A DNA stretch of 64,000 nt from Deinococcus sp. QL22. Lineage in GTDB: Bacteria; Deinococcota; Deinococci; Deinococcales; Deinococcaceae. The first letter of the stretch is position 1. Every line of letters starts with the position of its first letter. The notes below the pieces were generated by a model. The model saw only the letters and a program-made list of their open reading frames with translations, did not search any database and was not told the origin of the DNA. Below, piece after piece: positions 41,146 through 50,833 of this stretch. The stretch lies in contig NZ_CP097152.1 of NCBI RefSeq assembly GCF_023370075.1, positions 62,001-126,000 on the forward strand. Reading direction: 5' to 3'. Made by a program: the position numbers and the translations under genes.

Positions 41146-41993
41146 TCACCAGCCCGCGAGTGCGTCCTCTAGGGCCTGGTCACTCCATTTGGCATAGACG
41201 CGGGTGGTTTCGATGCTGCGGTGACCGAGGTGGCGGGCAGCGTACTCGAGGCTGCCGGTCTGCCGAACGAGGCGGGTGCCCGCGTAGTGGCGGAAGGCGT
41301 GCCCCGGTAACGGGTTTCGGCCCGGTTGGCGATGACCTGGAGGCGCCGCCGGGCGGCAGTCTGCGTACCACCAATGACCGCGCCCTCTCGGGGCAAGACT
41401 TGCGGAGCAGCGATCAAAGTACGGGTCAGGGTCACGCGGCGAGTTTTGCCGCCTTTACCGTGTTGAACCGTCAGGACACCGCCGGGCAGGTCAAGATCGT
41501 TCCACGTTAACTGCAGGGCTTCCTCGATGCGGAGGCCACCGTGGGCGCAGAGGAGAATCAGCGCCCGATCTCGGGGAGCGGTCATCTTGAGCAGGGCTTG
41601 GACTTCGTGGTCGGTATAGGGTTCCCAGGGGCGGTCTTGTCTTGAACTGGGCGAGCATCACTGAAGGGATCAAGAGCAGTGGCTCCGGCCCAGCGCAGGG
41701 CGCAGAACAGGGCCCGGGCGGCAGCCAGCTGAACGCGAATGCTTGAAGGAGCCAGTCCCGTGACTTCCAAAGATCGGATATAAAGCGCCCCTGCGTCTCG
41801 TTCGGGTCGAATGAGGCTGAAGCCGGTTCGCTCGGCAGGCTGGAGAAGTTTGCCGAGGCCTTATAAGCACGGGCGGTTCGAGCAGAGAGGCCCGCGGAGG
41901 ATCGCGAGGAAGCTCCGCACCATGCCTTCATTGTCGGTGGGAGATTCAGTGGGTTCACGATTGACCGCTGGCACGGCCTTGGAGGAAGGCGAC
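41146..41993 (-). pseudogene. Tyrosine recombinase (integrase) with frameshifts
   Basis: The N-terminal core-binding part is split among frames (ARTARAYKASANFSSL; VTGLAPSSIRVQLAAARALF). The catalytic domain shows MTAPRDRALILLCAHGGLRI with the first Arg, and VQHGKGGKTRRVTLTRTL. After another shift come HAFRHYAGTRLVRQTGS (HxxR), ARHLGHRSIETTRVYAKWSD (His and the nucleophilic Tyr) and the stop at 41146. All catalytic residues are present but three or more frameshifts separate them. Confidence 0.78.
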
Positions 41994-42283
41994 ACACGGC
42001 TATTCAACGGGGGACGGTTTCGGGTAAGGGAGAGTCTTCTGGTGCCCGGAGGATGGTGGTGAGCATGGCTGAAGACCGCGCACTTTGGTGCCCCGTGCCA
42101 GTGCATGGTCAAAACGCTTCACTGCATCCACAATTCGGCTTCGGCCAAACTCAACGGCCAGGGTTCGAGCCCGACTCCCCAGGTGGTACGGCTCCGTGCC
42201 TCTCCAACACCAGCACAGAAGCTGTTCACCGAAGACATTCAGCCCAGGAGAGACAGCTTCCCCTCCACCAGGTCAGCAGGCCT
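41994..42283 (-). pseudogene. Unidentified coding-like fragment
   Basis: Leftward, the frame GTEPYHLGSRARTLAVEFGR then SRIVDAVKRFDHALARGTKV has natural residue usage but no start or stop of its own that fits, and no family was recognised. It is probably the end of a lost gene between the integrase relic and the HD-GYP gene. Confidence 0.35.
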
Positions 42284-43243
42284 CTATACTCTTTGCGTCA
42301 ACTCTATGAAGGTCGCCACCACTTTGGGATCAAACTTTTTTTCCCGTTCGGCCAAGAGTTCAGCTACAGCCTGCTCATGTGTCCACGCCCGCTTATAGGG
42401 TCGCTCACTCCTGAGAGCGTCGTACACATCACACACCGTAAAGATACGGGCCAACAGCGGAATCTCTTCTCCTGCCAATCCATCTGGATAGCCGCTCCCG
42501 TCCCACCGCTCATGATGATGCCGGATGACCAGCAAGGCCTGCCGAGACAAGGTGGGCATCATTGAAGCAAGGGCGTGCCCAGCAGGCGCATGTTTTTTCA
42601 TCAGAATCCATTCGTCGTCATCAAGGGAAGCGGGTTTCGTCAAGACCGCATCCGGGATGGTCAATTTTCCAATGTCATGCAAATATGCCCCTTGCTTGAG
42701 CTCCTCAACTTCTCCGACTGGAAGGCCAAATGCCTGAGCGAGTTGCGCACTTAAGGCAACTACCCGCTGGGTGTGTCCAGAAGTTTCCAGATCGCGCGCT
42801 TCCAGCACAAGGCCTAGACTCAACAGGCTCGCGGCGAGCGTTTCGTGCAGGTGGTCGTTAGCCTGTCGCAAGCTGAACTGAATTTCTTTAAGCTCCGTGA
42901 TATCGGCAATGACGGCCACACAGGAGTGGGCCTGTCCACAGTCATCTCTCAGCAAAGAGACCCGCGACCGTGACCAGACAATGCTGCCGTCCGCGCGAAA
43001 GTAACGTTTTTCGACTACTGCCACCGCCACCTCACCGTTGATCACCTGTTCCAGAGCCTGTGTCGTTTTGTGGATGTCATCAGGGTGGGTAATGTCCAAG
43101 ACATTCATGCTGGTCAGTTGCTCGGTTGAATACCCAAACAGGAGGGCGGCACTTGGATTACTGACCAAAATCGTGCCGTCAAACATAAGTTCAATGATTC
43201 CAACGCCCGCGTGCTCGAACAGCAGCTGATAGTTCCTGGGCAT
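42284..43243 (-). CDS. PAS-HD-GYP protein
   Basis: 319 residues. The PAS domain (about 1-115) opens YQLLFEHAGVGIIELMFDGT and continues YSTEQLTSMNVLDITHPDDI; its PAC ending is AVIADITELKEIQFSLRQAN. A helix leads to the HD-GYP domain: SGHTQRVVALSAQLAQAF, AYLHDIGKLTIPDAVL, KKHAPAGHALASMMP, HHHERWDGSGYPDGL, FTVCDVYDALRSERPYKRAW. All metal and GYP residues are intact, so c-di-GMP hydrolysis controlled by a PAS ligand is likely. It resembles the partial protein at 2-676 across the whole HD-GYP part. Confidence 0.92.
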   Translation of the reverse strand: MPRNYQLLFEHAGVGIIELMFDGTILVSNPSAALLFGYSTEQLTSMNVLDITHPDDIHKTTQALEQVINGEVAVAVVEKRYFRADGSIVWSRSRVSLLRDDCGQAHSCVAVIADITELKEIQFSLRQANDHLHETLAASLLSLGLVLEARDLETSGHTQRVVALSAQLAQAFGLPVGEVEELKQGAYLHDIGKLTIPDAVLTKPASLDDDEWILMKKHAPAGHALASMMPTLSRQALLVIRHHHERWDGSGYPDGLAGEEIPLLARIFTVCDVYDALRSERPYKRAWTHEQAVAELLAEREKKFDPKVVATFIELTQRV

Positions 43244-43500
43244 GAGGTTACCCCCTGGTCTGATTCAATCGAGAGACCAAAGCATAACTCAGCGCAGCTG
43301 AACGAATGGGCATATTTATGAGATGAGCCTTCGCCAACGAGCTGCAAAGACTCCATTTTTAGGAAATTCTGTCTTGGAGTTCAAGCGGTGGGTGGTTTCT
43401 GGCAACGCCTTGAGGCCACCCCGCTAGTGAGAAGGCAAGGGCCATGCCTCAACACCCCGTTCATGAGATGCAACAGTGTGCCAGTGAATAACCGCGAATA

Positions 43501-43978
43501 GATAGCGTAGTTTTTGGAGGTTGTCTACAGTGGTCGCCAGTTCACCTGGATTGCCTGCTGTCACGGGCGTCAGAAGCAAAACAAACCACCCCACACGTGG
43601 TTTCAAACTGGTTGCACGTACGTTTCGCCCAATGGCTGCCCTGATCTCACGACGGCCAGTCGTGTCCGCAACAATTTGTGACCAAGCGCGATCAACGCCA
43701 CCTTGGGCGGCTTTCCATGGGCTCGTAAACGACAATAGAAGTCACCCAGATGCCCTTTGTTTCGCGTGACACTCCGGGCCGCAAGAGACGCCGAACGCCT
43801 TAGGTGAGCATTCCCTGTCTTTGAAATGCGCCCTCGGCCATGGACACTCGTGCCCGACTGAAACGGCGCTGGAGCAATGCCAGCGTGAGCTGCTCTTTGC
43901 TTGCCGGTCTCCAGCACGGCACACCCCTCGGTTTGTGCCAACACGGACGCCGCAGCCACCAAGTCGGCATCGGAGATT
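43501..43978 (-). mobile_element. IS110-family 3' relic
   Basis: The leftward frame from about 43974 (AAASVLAQTEGCAVLETGKQ to QPLGETYVQPV at 43603) matches the last third of the transposase at 3067-4068, and the right end ACTACGCTAT is conserved. The next bases are CT-ATTCGCGG, like the CT-ATTCCCGG beside the intact copy. The 5' two-thirds, including the bridge RNA, are lost; the sequence joins directly to an IS982-type N-terminus. Confidence 0.75.
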
Positions 43979-44050
43979 TTTTCGTGTGCCTGCTGTAGTT
44001 TTGCCGGAAGATGAGGCAGGATCCAGCGGCTCAGCAGGGTGACAGCGGTC
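43979..44050 (-). pseudogene. IS982-type transposase N-terminal fragment
   Basis: Leftward: LLSRWILPHLPAKLQQAHEK then ISDADLV, the start of the IS982-type transposase seen at 6280 ([14 protein letters not shown]), running in frame straight into the IS110 relic (AAASVLAQ). Such a fusion is a rearrangement scar. Confidence 0.55.
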
Positions 44051-44065
44051 GGCAGCGGTACTCAA

Positions 44066-44659
44066 CGACCCTGCACTTTCAGTGCAGGGGTTTGGGAGCG
44101 ACGGGGGTCGCCTTCCATCTGAGAGCAGGAACGTGTCTTGCGCTTGATTGGAACCGCTCTGGTGATGTTCGAGATCATCCTGCCCCAGCCCCTCGGTGAT
44201 GTTCCCCGGACTCCATGCTCCGTATCCCACGCCCCAACAGTGTCGTCCCCCATCTCGTTTTTCGAGATGGGGGAATTCTTCCTGGAGTCGCCGGGAAGTC
44301 CGCCCCTTGAGCCGCTTCACCAGAGCACTCCCCGACCGCGCAGGTGGATCTTCCAAGTGCAGCTGCACCGGATCGCACCTCACGACGCCCTTCAACATGC
44401 CAACGTCTTCCGCATCGCCAATGTGAATCAGGAGTTCGCGGCATCGAAGGTTCACTTCACCGACCAAGACGTGATACCGCTACGTTGTCGCCCACACCAG
44501 AAATACCGTCAGCCGACTGACCGTATGACTTCCTGACCGACTCCCGCGCACTGCTCAACGCTACCCGGTGGCCTGATCCGTTCCAGCATCTGAAAGACTT
44601 GCACTCCAGTGCATGGCTGAAGACCCGCGGGTTGGGACAGTGAAGGCCACACAACCCTC
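44066..44659 (-). mobile_element. IS200/IS605-type element, copy 2 (inactive)
   Basis: About 594 bp, nearly identical to 13776-14358. Both subterminal hairpins are present: CCCTGCACT-TTC-AGTGCAGGG (44069-44089) and TGCACT-CC-AGTGCA (44600-44613). The leftward tnpA has PHLEKRDGGRHCWGVGYGAW where copy 1 has PHLVFRDGGRHCWGVG-stop. Like copy 1 it lacks the first His of HUH (DPVQLHL) and the catalytic Tyr (DDLEHH), and it has its own amber codon in WATT-stop-RYHV near 44480. Confidence 0.8.
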
Positions 44660-44746
44660 CTGCATGGCCCCCGGAGGGGCAGCCAACCGCTGTGTGGTGA
44701 ACGTACTCTGGGGGTTCAGCGTTCCGATGGCAGAGTTCAAGGCGCG

Positions 44747-47014
44747 TCAGAGTGGCCGGGGCAAGGTGATCTCAAAGGTGGCCCCTTGATCCACCTGACT
44801 GTGCGCAGAAACCGTGCCCCCATGCCGGGTCACGATCCGCCGCACGTTGGCCAATCCCACTCCTGTTCCTTCGAACTCTTCCTGACGGTGCAGGCGCTGA
44901 AACGCCCCAAACAACTTGTCCGCGTACCGGGGATCAAAGCCCACCCCATTATCGCGCACAAAGATCGCCCACTCCTGGCCACGCTCTTCAGCCCAGATCT
45001 CAATCTGCGGTTCTGAACGCGTACGACTGTATTTCAGGGCGTTCGACAGCAGATTGATCATGACCTGCCGCAGGGTGGCCTGATCGGCCATGACCGACGG
45101 CAAGGGCCGGATCATCCACCTCACGGGTCTCTGTGCAGTTTCGGGTTCCAAGTCTGCACGTGCCGTGGCAATCAGTTGCTCCAGATCCACCGGCCCTATC
45201 CGGAGGGGCTGACGGGAGGTGCGCGACAGATCCAACAAGGCATCAATCAAGACGTTCATGCGGCCAGCGGCAGTATCCACGATGCCCAGATACCGGGCGG
45301 CCTTGGCGTCCAGCTCCTCACCTAGGGTCTGTCGCAGGAGGACATTGAAGCTTTTGATGTGCCGAACTGGCGCCCGCAGGTCATGGGAGACGCTGTACGC
45401 GAAGGCCTCCAGTTCTTCATTGGCGGCTTCCAATTGCGCGTTACTGGACTCGACTTTCGCGGCATGCGAGGCCAGCAGGGCCACGCTCTCAGCGCGTTCA
45501 ATGGCCAGACCCAAACTACGGCCCACGGCGGTGAACAGGGCGCGCTCACGGCTCATCCAGGCGCGGCTGCGGAGGGTTCCAGTGACCAGCATGGCAAAGG
45601 GTTGACCTGCCCTGAAATAGGGGTAGAAGGCCACCGCACCATAGGCCTCGGTATGTGCGACGCCCTCTGCCTCCGCGTCCCAACCGTCCGTGAACACGGG
45701 TGCGCCGGACTGAACAGCCGCCAGAAAACTGGGGGCGTCCTGACCATATCCTCTGCGGGTGGCCTCAGCAGTCACGGGCTCAATGTTGTCGGACACCACT
45801 TTGGCTTTCCAGAGGCCTGCTTCCAGCTCGTAATAGACCACGCTGAGCTCGGGAAACGAAGCCTGCACCACTTCCTGCGCCCGCAGTGCCAACGTGTGCA
45901 GGTTCGTTTCTGTGCCGACCGCTTCAGTCAACGCCACAAACGCATTCAGGGCACTCCGGCCTTCCAGTTGCCGCGCCTGTTCTGCCCGGTCAAGCGCCCC
46001 ACCCAGGCTGCGCCACAGCGCTGTAAAGACGGCGCGGTGGTGAACCGTCCAGACCGACTCTCCCCGCAGTCCGGCCACCAGCATGCCGACTGGCGCTCCC
46101 TGTTGAAAGTAGGGCGCAAATGCCCCAGCACTGAACGATTCCGTGTGCGGAATGCGCTGTGCTTCGCCGTCCCACTGCTCGACGAAGACGGGCATTCCGG
46201 TCTGGACGGCTTGGTGGTAGGCAGGCGTATCGAGGGGCGGGCCCGCAACCAGCAAGCGTTTTAAGTCGGCGGGTACCTCGTCCAGCAAAGCCGGGATCCA
46301 CAGATTTCCATGCATTTCGTAGTACGCCATGAACAGGTCGGGGAAGACGGCCCGCAGCACGTGTCTGGTTCGCTGAAGCAAGGTGCTCAGATTGGTGTTG
46401 AGTCCGACTGCTTCGGTCAGGGCGACGAACGCGCTCAGCGCTTCCGCCTGGGTCTGCAGCGCCTGTGCCTGTTGACGCAACCGGGTGCTCAGGGCAAGGT
46501 GGTCGAGCGCCAAAGCGCACTGTCCCGCCAGGATCTGAAGGAAGTGCCGTTCTTCAGGCATGAAGTCATGGGGTTCGTTGAACACCAAGACAATGACCCC
46601 AAGCGGCTGGCCGCCGAGCAGCATGGGCACCACGGCCGTGGCGACCACCGGGACGCCTAGAGCAGGAGCGACCAGATCCGGGTACGCCGCTATCAATGCC
46701 TCTTGGTGCTCGAAGTAAAGGGCTTCCCGCCGCCACAGGGCATCTTCGGTCGGCGCAAACGCGTCGAGTGTGCCGTCTTGCCACAGCATCTGTTCACCTT
46801 CACCATACCCATGCGTGGCAGCGACTCGCAGCCCATCCCCGGTCTCATGGAGCAGCAGAATGGCTCCAGCGACCGCGCCCAGGGCCTGCAACGCTGGATG
46901 CAGCACGATCTCGAACACATCTGCTGGGGTGGCCACGGCGGCCAGGGCCTCCGTCACGCCTTGCAGACGCGCGCTGAGCGATTCGCGTCTGGGCGAACTG
47001 TGGAGCTCGGACAT
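44747..47014 (-). CDS. Multi-GAF sensor histidine kinase
   Basis: 755 residues from ATG 47014; a second ATG at 47032 is possible and neither has a strong ribosome-binding site. Three GAF domains: about 10-175 (TPADVFEIVLHPALQALGAV), 190-350 and 365-520, the last two opening with near-identical ALSAFVALTEAVGLNTNL and ALNAFVALTEAVGTETNL. The linker ANEELEAFAYSVSHDLRAPV carries the phospho-His. The ATPase has LLSNALKYSR, VRDNGVGFDPRYADKLFGAF and FEGTGVGLANVRRI. Cytoplasmic, no receiver domain and no adjacent regulator. The ATPase half is very close to the kinase at 35068, which suggests paralogs feeding one pathway. A GAF fragment of the same type lies at 56839. Confidence 0.88.
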   Translation of the reverse strand: MSELHSSPRRESLSARLQGVTEALAAVATPADVFEIVLHPALQALGAVAGAILLLHETGDGLRVAATHGYGEGEQMLWQDGTLDAFAPTEDALWRREALYFEHQEALIAAYPDLVAPALGVPVVATAVVPMLLGGQPLGVIVLVFNEPHDFMPEERHFLQILAGQCALALDHLALSTRLRQQAQALQTQAEALSAFVALTEAVGLNTNLSTLLQRTRHVLRAVFPDLFMAYYEMHGNLWIPALLDEVPADLKRLLVAGPPLDTPAYHQAVQTGMPVFVEQWDGEAQRIPHTESFSAGAFAPYFQQGAPVGMLVAGLRGESVWTVHHRAVFTALWRSLGGALDRAEQARQLEGRSALNAFVALTEAVGTETNLHTLALRAQEVVQASFPELSVVYYELEAGLWKAKVVSDNIEPVTAEATRRGYGQDAPSFLAAVQSGAPVFTDGWDAEAEGVAHTEAYGAVAFYPYFRAGQPFAMLVTGTLRSRAWMSRERALFTAVGRSLGLAIERAESVALLASHAAKVESSNAQLEAANEELEAFAYSVSHDLRAPVRHIKSFNVLLRQTLGEELDAKAARYLGIVDTAAGRMNVLIDALLDLSRTSRQPLRIGPVDLEQLIATARADLEPETAQRPVRWMIRPLPSVMADQATLRQVMINLLSNALKYSRTRSEPQIEIWAEERGQEWAIFVRDNGVGFDPRYADKLFGAFQRLHRQEEFEGTGVGLANVRRIVTRHGGTVSAHSQVDQGATFEITLPRPL

Positions 47015-47264
47015 AGCGCAGGATAACGTCATCTCCCGGCAGCCTCCCCGTCCATTGACGTTGTCTTATCCTCGTCACAGAACGACGAGAAGGCAACCGC
47101 CCTGGCTCAAAAGCCTTCCCTTTTGCACGATGCTGTAGACCTCAATCTAGAGGTGACACTGTTGAGGTAGCCAACGGTTGACGTTTCACTCGGTGAGGTG
47201 CCCAGCCATGAAATGCGGGCCATTGAACAAGAGTGGCCAGCAGTCCCTCACATCGGCTCGATCC

Positions 47265-50105
47265 TCAGCTGACGTCGGTATTGAGCGGAGAACGAAACTT
47301 CTCGTCTGGGGTGAACTGCCACAAGCGGCGCCCCAACAGTGCGGCTCCAAAACTGACCACACCAATGGCCACCATACGGGCCATAAAGACGCCGTACTGT
47401 CCTTCGTAGGATCCAAACAGGGCATAGCGCAGAGCGTTCACGACGTCCGTGACCGGCACAACGGTGTGAATGGCCTGGAAAAAGGGTGACGTCAGTTCCA
47501 CCGGATAATTGCCGCCAGACGCAGCAAGCTGCACCACCAGCAAAATCAGGGCCAGCAGCCGCCCCGCACCCCCCAACAGCAGGTTCAGGGCCAACACCAA
47601 CATCATGAAGGTCAGGCTTCCCAGGACAGCGGTGAGCACCACCAGTTCAGGATGGAGCAGGTCAATGCCCATCAAGTGCACGCCCAGGACCACAATCAGA
47701 GCCTGAGCCACTACATAGGCGGCAGGAACCGCGAACTTGCGCAGCACCCGGGCAGCCTGTGAGGTTCCCCGTCCACTTTCAGGCAGCAATTGATAGGGGA
47801 ACATAAACGTGGTCAGGGTGCAGCCCACCCACAGGGCCAGGGCCATGAAATAGGGGGCGAAGGCCGCACCGTTGTTCTTCACGTCTGCGGTGGTCTGCTC
47901 GACCACCTGCACGCTGGCGGACAGCCCCTCTGGGTCACCACTCAGTTGCTCAACAGTACTGGGAACCTTGTTGTACAGTTCGTTCAACCCGTCCCGAAGT
48001 TCTCCTGCGCCTTCCTGAAGCGCCCCCGCGCCTTCCGACAGGCGGGTCGCTCCATTGGCCAGGGTGCCCACACCTTTCGTGAGCTGCGCAGCGCTGCTGG
48101 CCACTGTTTCAGCGCCGCTGCTGATCTGGTCGAGCTCTTGCTGAGCAGGCAACTGGCGCGTGATGGTGCCCAACGCGTCTTTGATCTGGAGGTTGCCCTG
48201 GACCGCCTGATTGACACCCTTCTGAAGGGCCTGCGCTCCCTGACTGAGTTGCTGTGCGCCCGCCTGAGCCTCGCCCGTCTTCCGCGCGAGAGTCGCGGCA
48301 CCCGTTTGAAGCTGACGTGCTCCGGTCTGCAGCTGTACTGTGCCCGTCGCCAGTTGTGCGGCACCGCTGGCCGCCTGCTTGGCGCCTGCAGCGGCTTGTC
48401 CTGACTTCTGAGCCAGGGTCGCCGCCCCAGCCTGAAGTTGACTGGCCCCCTGCTGCAGTTGTCCAGCACCCTGCGCGAGTTGCTGCGCCCCTTTCACCGC
48501 TGCGGCGCTGCCTGAAGCTGCTTTTCCTGCGTTCTCGGCCAGCTTGAGGGCCCCGGTCTGGAGCTGTGTGCTGCCGGAAACCAGCTGACGTGTGCCCGCC
48601 GCCAATTGCTGTGCTCCCTTCACTGCAGCGGCCGTTCCCGTGCTGAGTTTGTCTGCGCCTTCTTTCAGCTGGCCTGTGCCAGCCTGAAGTTGTCCTGCGC
48701 CGGTTGCCAGTGCGGCAACGTTTTGCCCAAACGCCTCAGGAAGAGGCTGGCTGCCCACTGCATCGACCAATTGCTGGCTGCCCTGCACGAGTTTCGTGGC
48801 GCCCACATTCACGCTATTGGCAGCTCCAGCCGTCTGTTGAACTCCAGTGTGGAGCTGTGGAAGTTGCGTGGCGAGTTGCTGCGCTCCATTGTTCACCTGG
48901 GTCGCCCCGACTGTCAGGTTCTTTGCGCCACTGGCCAGCTGATTCGAACCGGTCGCCAGTTGATTCAGGCCCGTCTGGAGTGCCGGAAGTTGCTGCCGAA
49001 GTTGCTGCGCCCCACTGTTCAGCTGTCCAGCGCCTTGCGCCAGACTCCCTGCACCGGTCTGGAGCTGTTGTGCGCCACCTTGCAGCTGACCGAGACCGCT
49101 CGACAGCGCAGGAAGATTCTTGGCCAGCGTCTGTGACCTGGTCTTCAACCGGGTCGCGCCTGTGTTCAGCGTGCCCGCTCCCGTCGAGAGTTGCTGTGCG
49201 CCGCTTTCCAGCTGTTTCAGACCGCCCGACAATTGCGTGCTGCCCAGGGTTAGCTGTTGCGCGCCCTGCTGGAGGGGCTGCAGTTGCGTCTGACCCGGCG
49301 CAGCCTTCTCCAGTTGCTGCAGACCGGCGGAGAGTGCCGTGGTTCCTGTGGTCAGCTGGTTCACGCCCGAAGCCAGATCCTGCGCGCCCCGGGTCAATTG
49401 TTGTCCGCCACCCTGGGCCGTTTTCGCGCCACTGGCCAAGTCTTTTGCACCACTGGTCAGTTCACCCGCGCCATCCTGGAGACGTCCGGCACCGTCACGA
49501 AGTTGGCCTGTTGCTTTTTTAACGTCCGAGAACCCCTGCTGAACATCCTTCAGGCTGGCCTGCACGACGTCCCAACGGTTGCTGCCCAGGGTCTCGTTCA
49601 GGTTCGTAGCAATCTCTTTGGCGAGGGTGCTTCCCACTCGGCTGGCGAAATAGCTGCTGCCAGGCGCACTGTACAGATGGAGCTGGCCTTGTTCAGCGCT
49701 GCTGCCCGCGATGGCCTTCTGACTGAAATTCTGGGGGATCGTCAGGGCAAAATACACGTCCCCGCGGCGCACAGCAGCTTGGGCTGTTGCCTCACTGGCA
49801 TAGCTGATGAATTTGACGGGTGGATCTTCCCGAAGGCGGGTGACCAGGTCATCTCCAAGGCGGTAGGTTTTTCCCCGGGTAGTCGTGCCACGGTCGGTAT
49901 TCACCAGTGCCACCGGCAGGTCGGTGAGCTTGCTGTAGGGGTCCCACACACTGGCGAGGTAGATCGCCACGTAAATCACGGGAATAAAAAGGATGGCGGC
50001 GGCGGCAACCCACATGAGTGGGGAGCGCCAAAGAGAGCGCTCACTGGGCGTCAGGGTACGGTAGTCCTTGACCAGGCTACGGCGTCGGGGGGCGGGTTCA
50101 GACAT
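47265..50105 (-). CDS. YhgE/Pip-type membrane protein with very long repeat stalk
   Basis: 946 residues. TM1 (about 33-52, WVAAAAILFIPVIYVAIYLA) is followed by the YhgE/Pip extracellular start (LPVALVNTDRGTTTRGKTY; FALTIPQNFSQKAIAG). About 500 residues of heptad-like repeats follow (GAQQLATG, GASQLQAG, KGAQQLAQ patterns, residues 195-690), predicted to form a long helical stalk. The C-terminal membrane domain has five or so TM helices (about 735-930, ABC2-type). Such proteins are linked to phage infection and type VII-like secretion in Firmicutes and to export complexes. It is divergent from a TetR gene across a shared operator. Stalk length is large for the family. Confidence 0.85.
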   Translation of the reverse strand: MSEPAPRRRSLVKDYRTLTPSERSLWRSPLMWVAAAAILFIPVIYVAIYLASVWDPYSKLTDLPVALVNTDRGTTTRGKTYRLGDDLVTRLREDPPVKFISYASEATAQAAVRRGDVYFALTIPQNFSQKAIAGSSAEQGQLHLYSAPGSSYFASRVGSTLAKEIATNLNETLGSNRWDVVQASLKDVQQGFSDVKKATGQLRDGAGRLQDGAGELTSGAKDLASGAKTAQGGGQQLTRGAQDLASGVNQLTTGTTALSAGLQQLEKAAPGQTQLQPLQQGAQQLTLGSTQLSGGLKQLESGAQQLSTGAGTLNTGATRLKTRSQTLAKNLPALSSGLGQLQGGAQQLQTGAGSLAQGAGQLNSGAQQLRQQLPALQTGLNQLATGSNQLASGAKNLTVGATQVNNGAQQLATQLPQLHTGVQQTAGAANSVNVGATKLVQGSQQLVDAVGSQPLPEAFGQNVAALATGAGQLQAGTGQLKEGADKLSTGTAAAVKGAQQLAAGTRQLVSGSTQLQTGALKLAENAGKAASGSAAAVKGAQQLAQGAGQLQQGASQLQAGAATLAQKSGQAAAGAKQAASGAAQLATGTVQLQTGARQLQTGAATLARKTGEAQAGAQQLSQGAQALQKGVNQAVQGNLQIKDALGTITRQLPAQQELDQISSGAETVASSAAQLTKGVGTLANGATRLSEGAGALQEGAGELRDGLNELYNKVPSTVEQLSGDPEGLSASVQVVEQTTADVKNNGAAFAPYFMALALWVGCTLTTFMFPYQLLPESGRGTSQAARVLRKFAVPAAYVVAQALIVVLGVHLMGIDLLHPELVVLTAVLGSLTFMMLVLALNLLLGGAGRLLALILLVVQLAASGGNYPVELTSPFFQAIHTVVPVTDVVNALRYALFGSYEGQYGVFMARMVAIGVVSFGAALLGRRLWQFTPDEKFRSPLNTDVS

Positions 50106-50178
50106 GGTGTGATCCTTCGAGGCGGGAAGATGCAGTGCTTGCTGACACTCTGTCGGCTCAGATCATCATCCCATCCTA

Positions 50179-50193
50179 TTGACAACGTGTCAA
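50179..50193. promoter_or_regulatory. TetR operator between the YhgE and tetR genes
   Basis: TTGACA-ACG-TGTCAA is a perfect palindrome. Leftward it supplies a TTGACA -35 with GATGAT 17 bp on as a possible -10 for the YhgE gene. Rightward, AGTGTA/TACACT (about 50200-50221) forms a second dyad before the tetR start. Confidence 0.65.
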
Positions 50194-50227
50194 GTGACGA
50201 AGTGTAGGGAAAATGATACACTGAGGT

Positions 50228-50833
50228 ATGACTGCGCTGGAGCACCGCAAACGCCTTCCTTCCGCTGACCGCCGGGAGCAAATCCTTAAGGTCGGTGCAG
50301 CTCTCTTCGTTGAGCGTGGGTATGAAGCCGTCACCATGGGTGACATTGCCACCGCCCTGGGCATCTCGCGCCCTACCATCTACAGTTACTTCACCTCAAC
50401 AGAAGGCGTCCTTGACGCACTGCTGGACGAACGCCTCGATACCCTCCTGACCCTGCTTGAACCTCTTCTAAACACGCCTCCGGAAACCGAAGAAGGTTCC
50501 AACCGCATCGAAGCCATTTTCGAACTGCTGCTCCGGGAACGGGACACCTTTTCCTTGCTGCACAGCGGCGGAGGTCCAACGTTCCGGCAGCGGCGGCATG
50601 ACTTCCTCAACAAGATCGGTCAACGGCTTCCTCTAGTTCCCAATCCCCCAGGTCAGGAGTACGCCACCCTGCTGCTGATCATCACGACTCTGCTTGACAG
50701 CCTGGTGTACCGCGCCGCGAACGATCCCACGGTAAACGCGACAGAACTTGCACGGGCCCTGCAGAAGTTCGTGCAAGGTGGCGCACGCGAACTTCTGCAG
50801 GGCTCGGTTGATTCAGTGCAGTCCAAAGGATAA
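50228..50833 (+). CDS. TetR-family transcriptional regulator
   Basis: 201 residues. HTH at about residues 15-60: REQILKVGAALFVERGYEAV then TMGDIATALGISRPTIYSYF. The C-terminal domain has no known ligand signature. It is divergently transcribed from the large YhgE/Pip gene with a perfect palindrome in the 122-bp gap, so it most likely represses that gene and itself. AGG lies close to the start codon. Confidence 0.9.
   Translation: MTALEHRKRLPSADRREQILKVGAALFVERGYEAVTMGDIATALGISRPTIYSYFTSTEGVLDALLDERLDTLLTLLEPLLNTPPETEEGSNRIEAIFELLLRERDTFSLLHSGGGPTFRQRRHDFLNKIGQRLPLVPNPPGQEYATLLLIITTLLDSLVYRAANDPTVNATELARALQKFVQGGARELLQGSVDSVQSKG

Noticed and set aside
47959..49500. Dense short repeats on the + strand, considered as a repeat array or CRISPR
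   Set aside because: They encode the degenerate heptad repeats of the YhgE stalk; units are unequal in sequence and lack unique spacers.
50179..50193. Considered as another site of the ssu/met sulfur operator
   Set aside because: Arms TTGACA/TGTCAA are shared but the spacer is 3 bp instead of 5 and the trailing ACTGGTCTAC is absent; the adjacent TetR gene is a better explanation.
49257..50207. Rightward 316-codon frame opposite the YhgE gene
   Set aside because: Shadow of the repetitive coding strand; repeats in the real gene create long open antisense frames.
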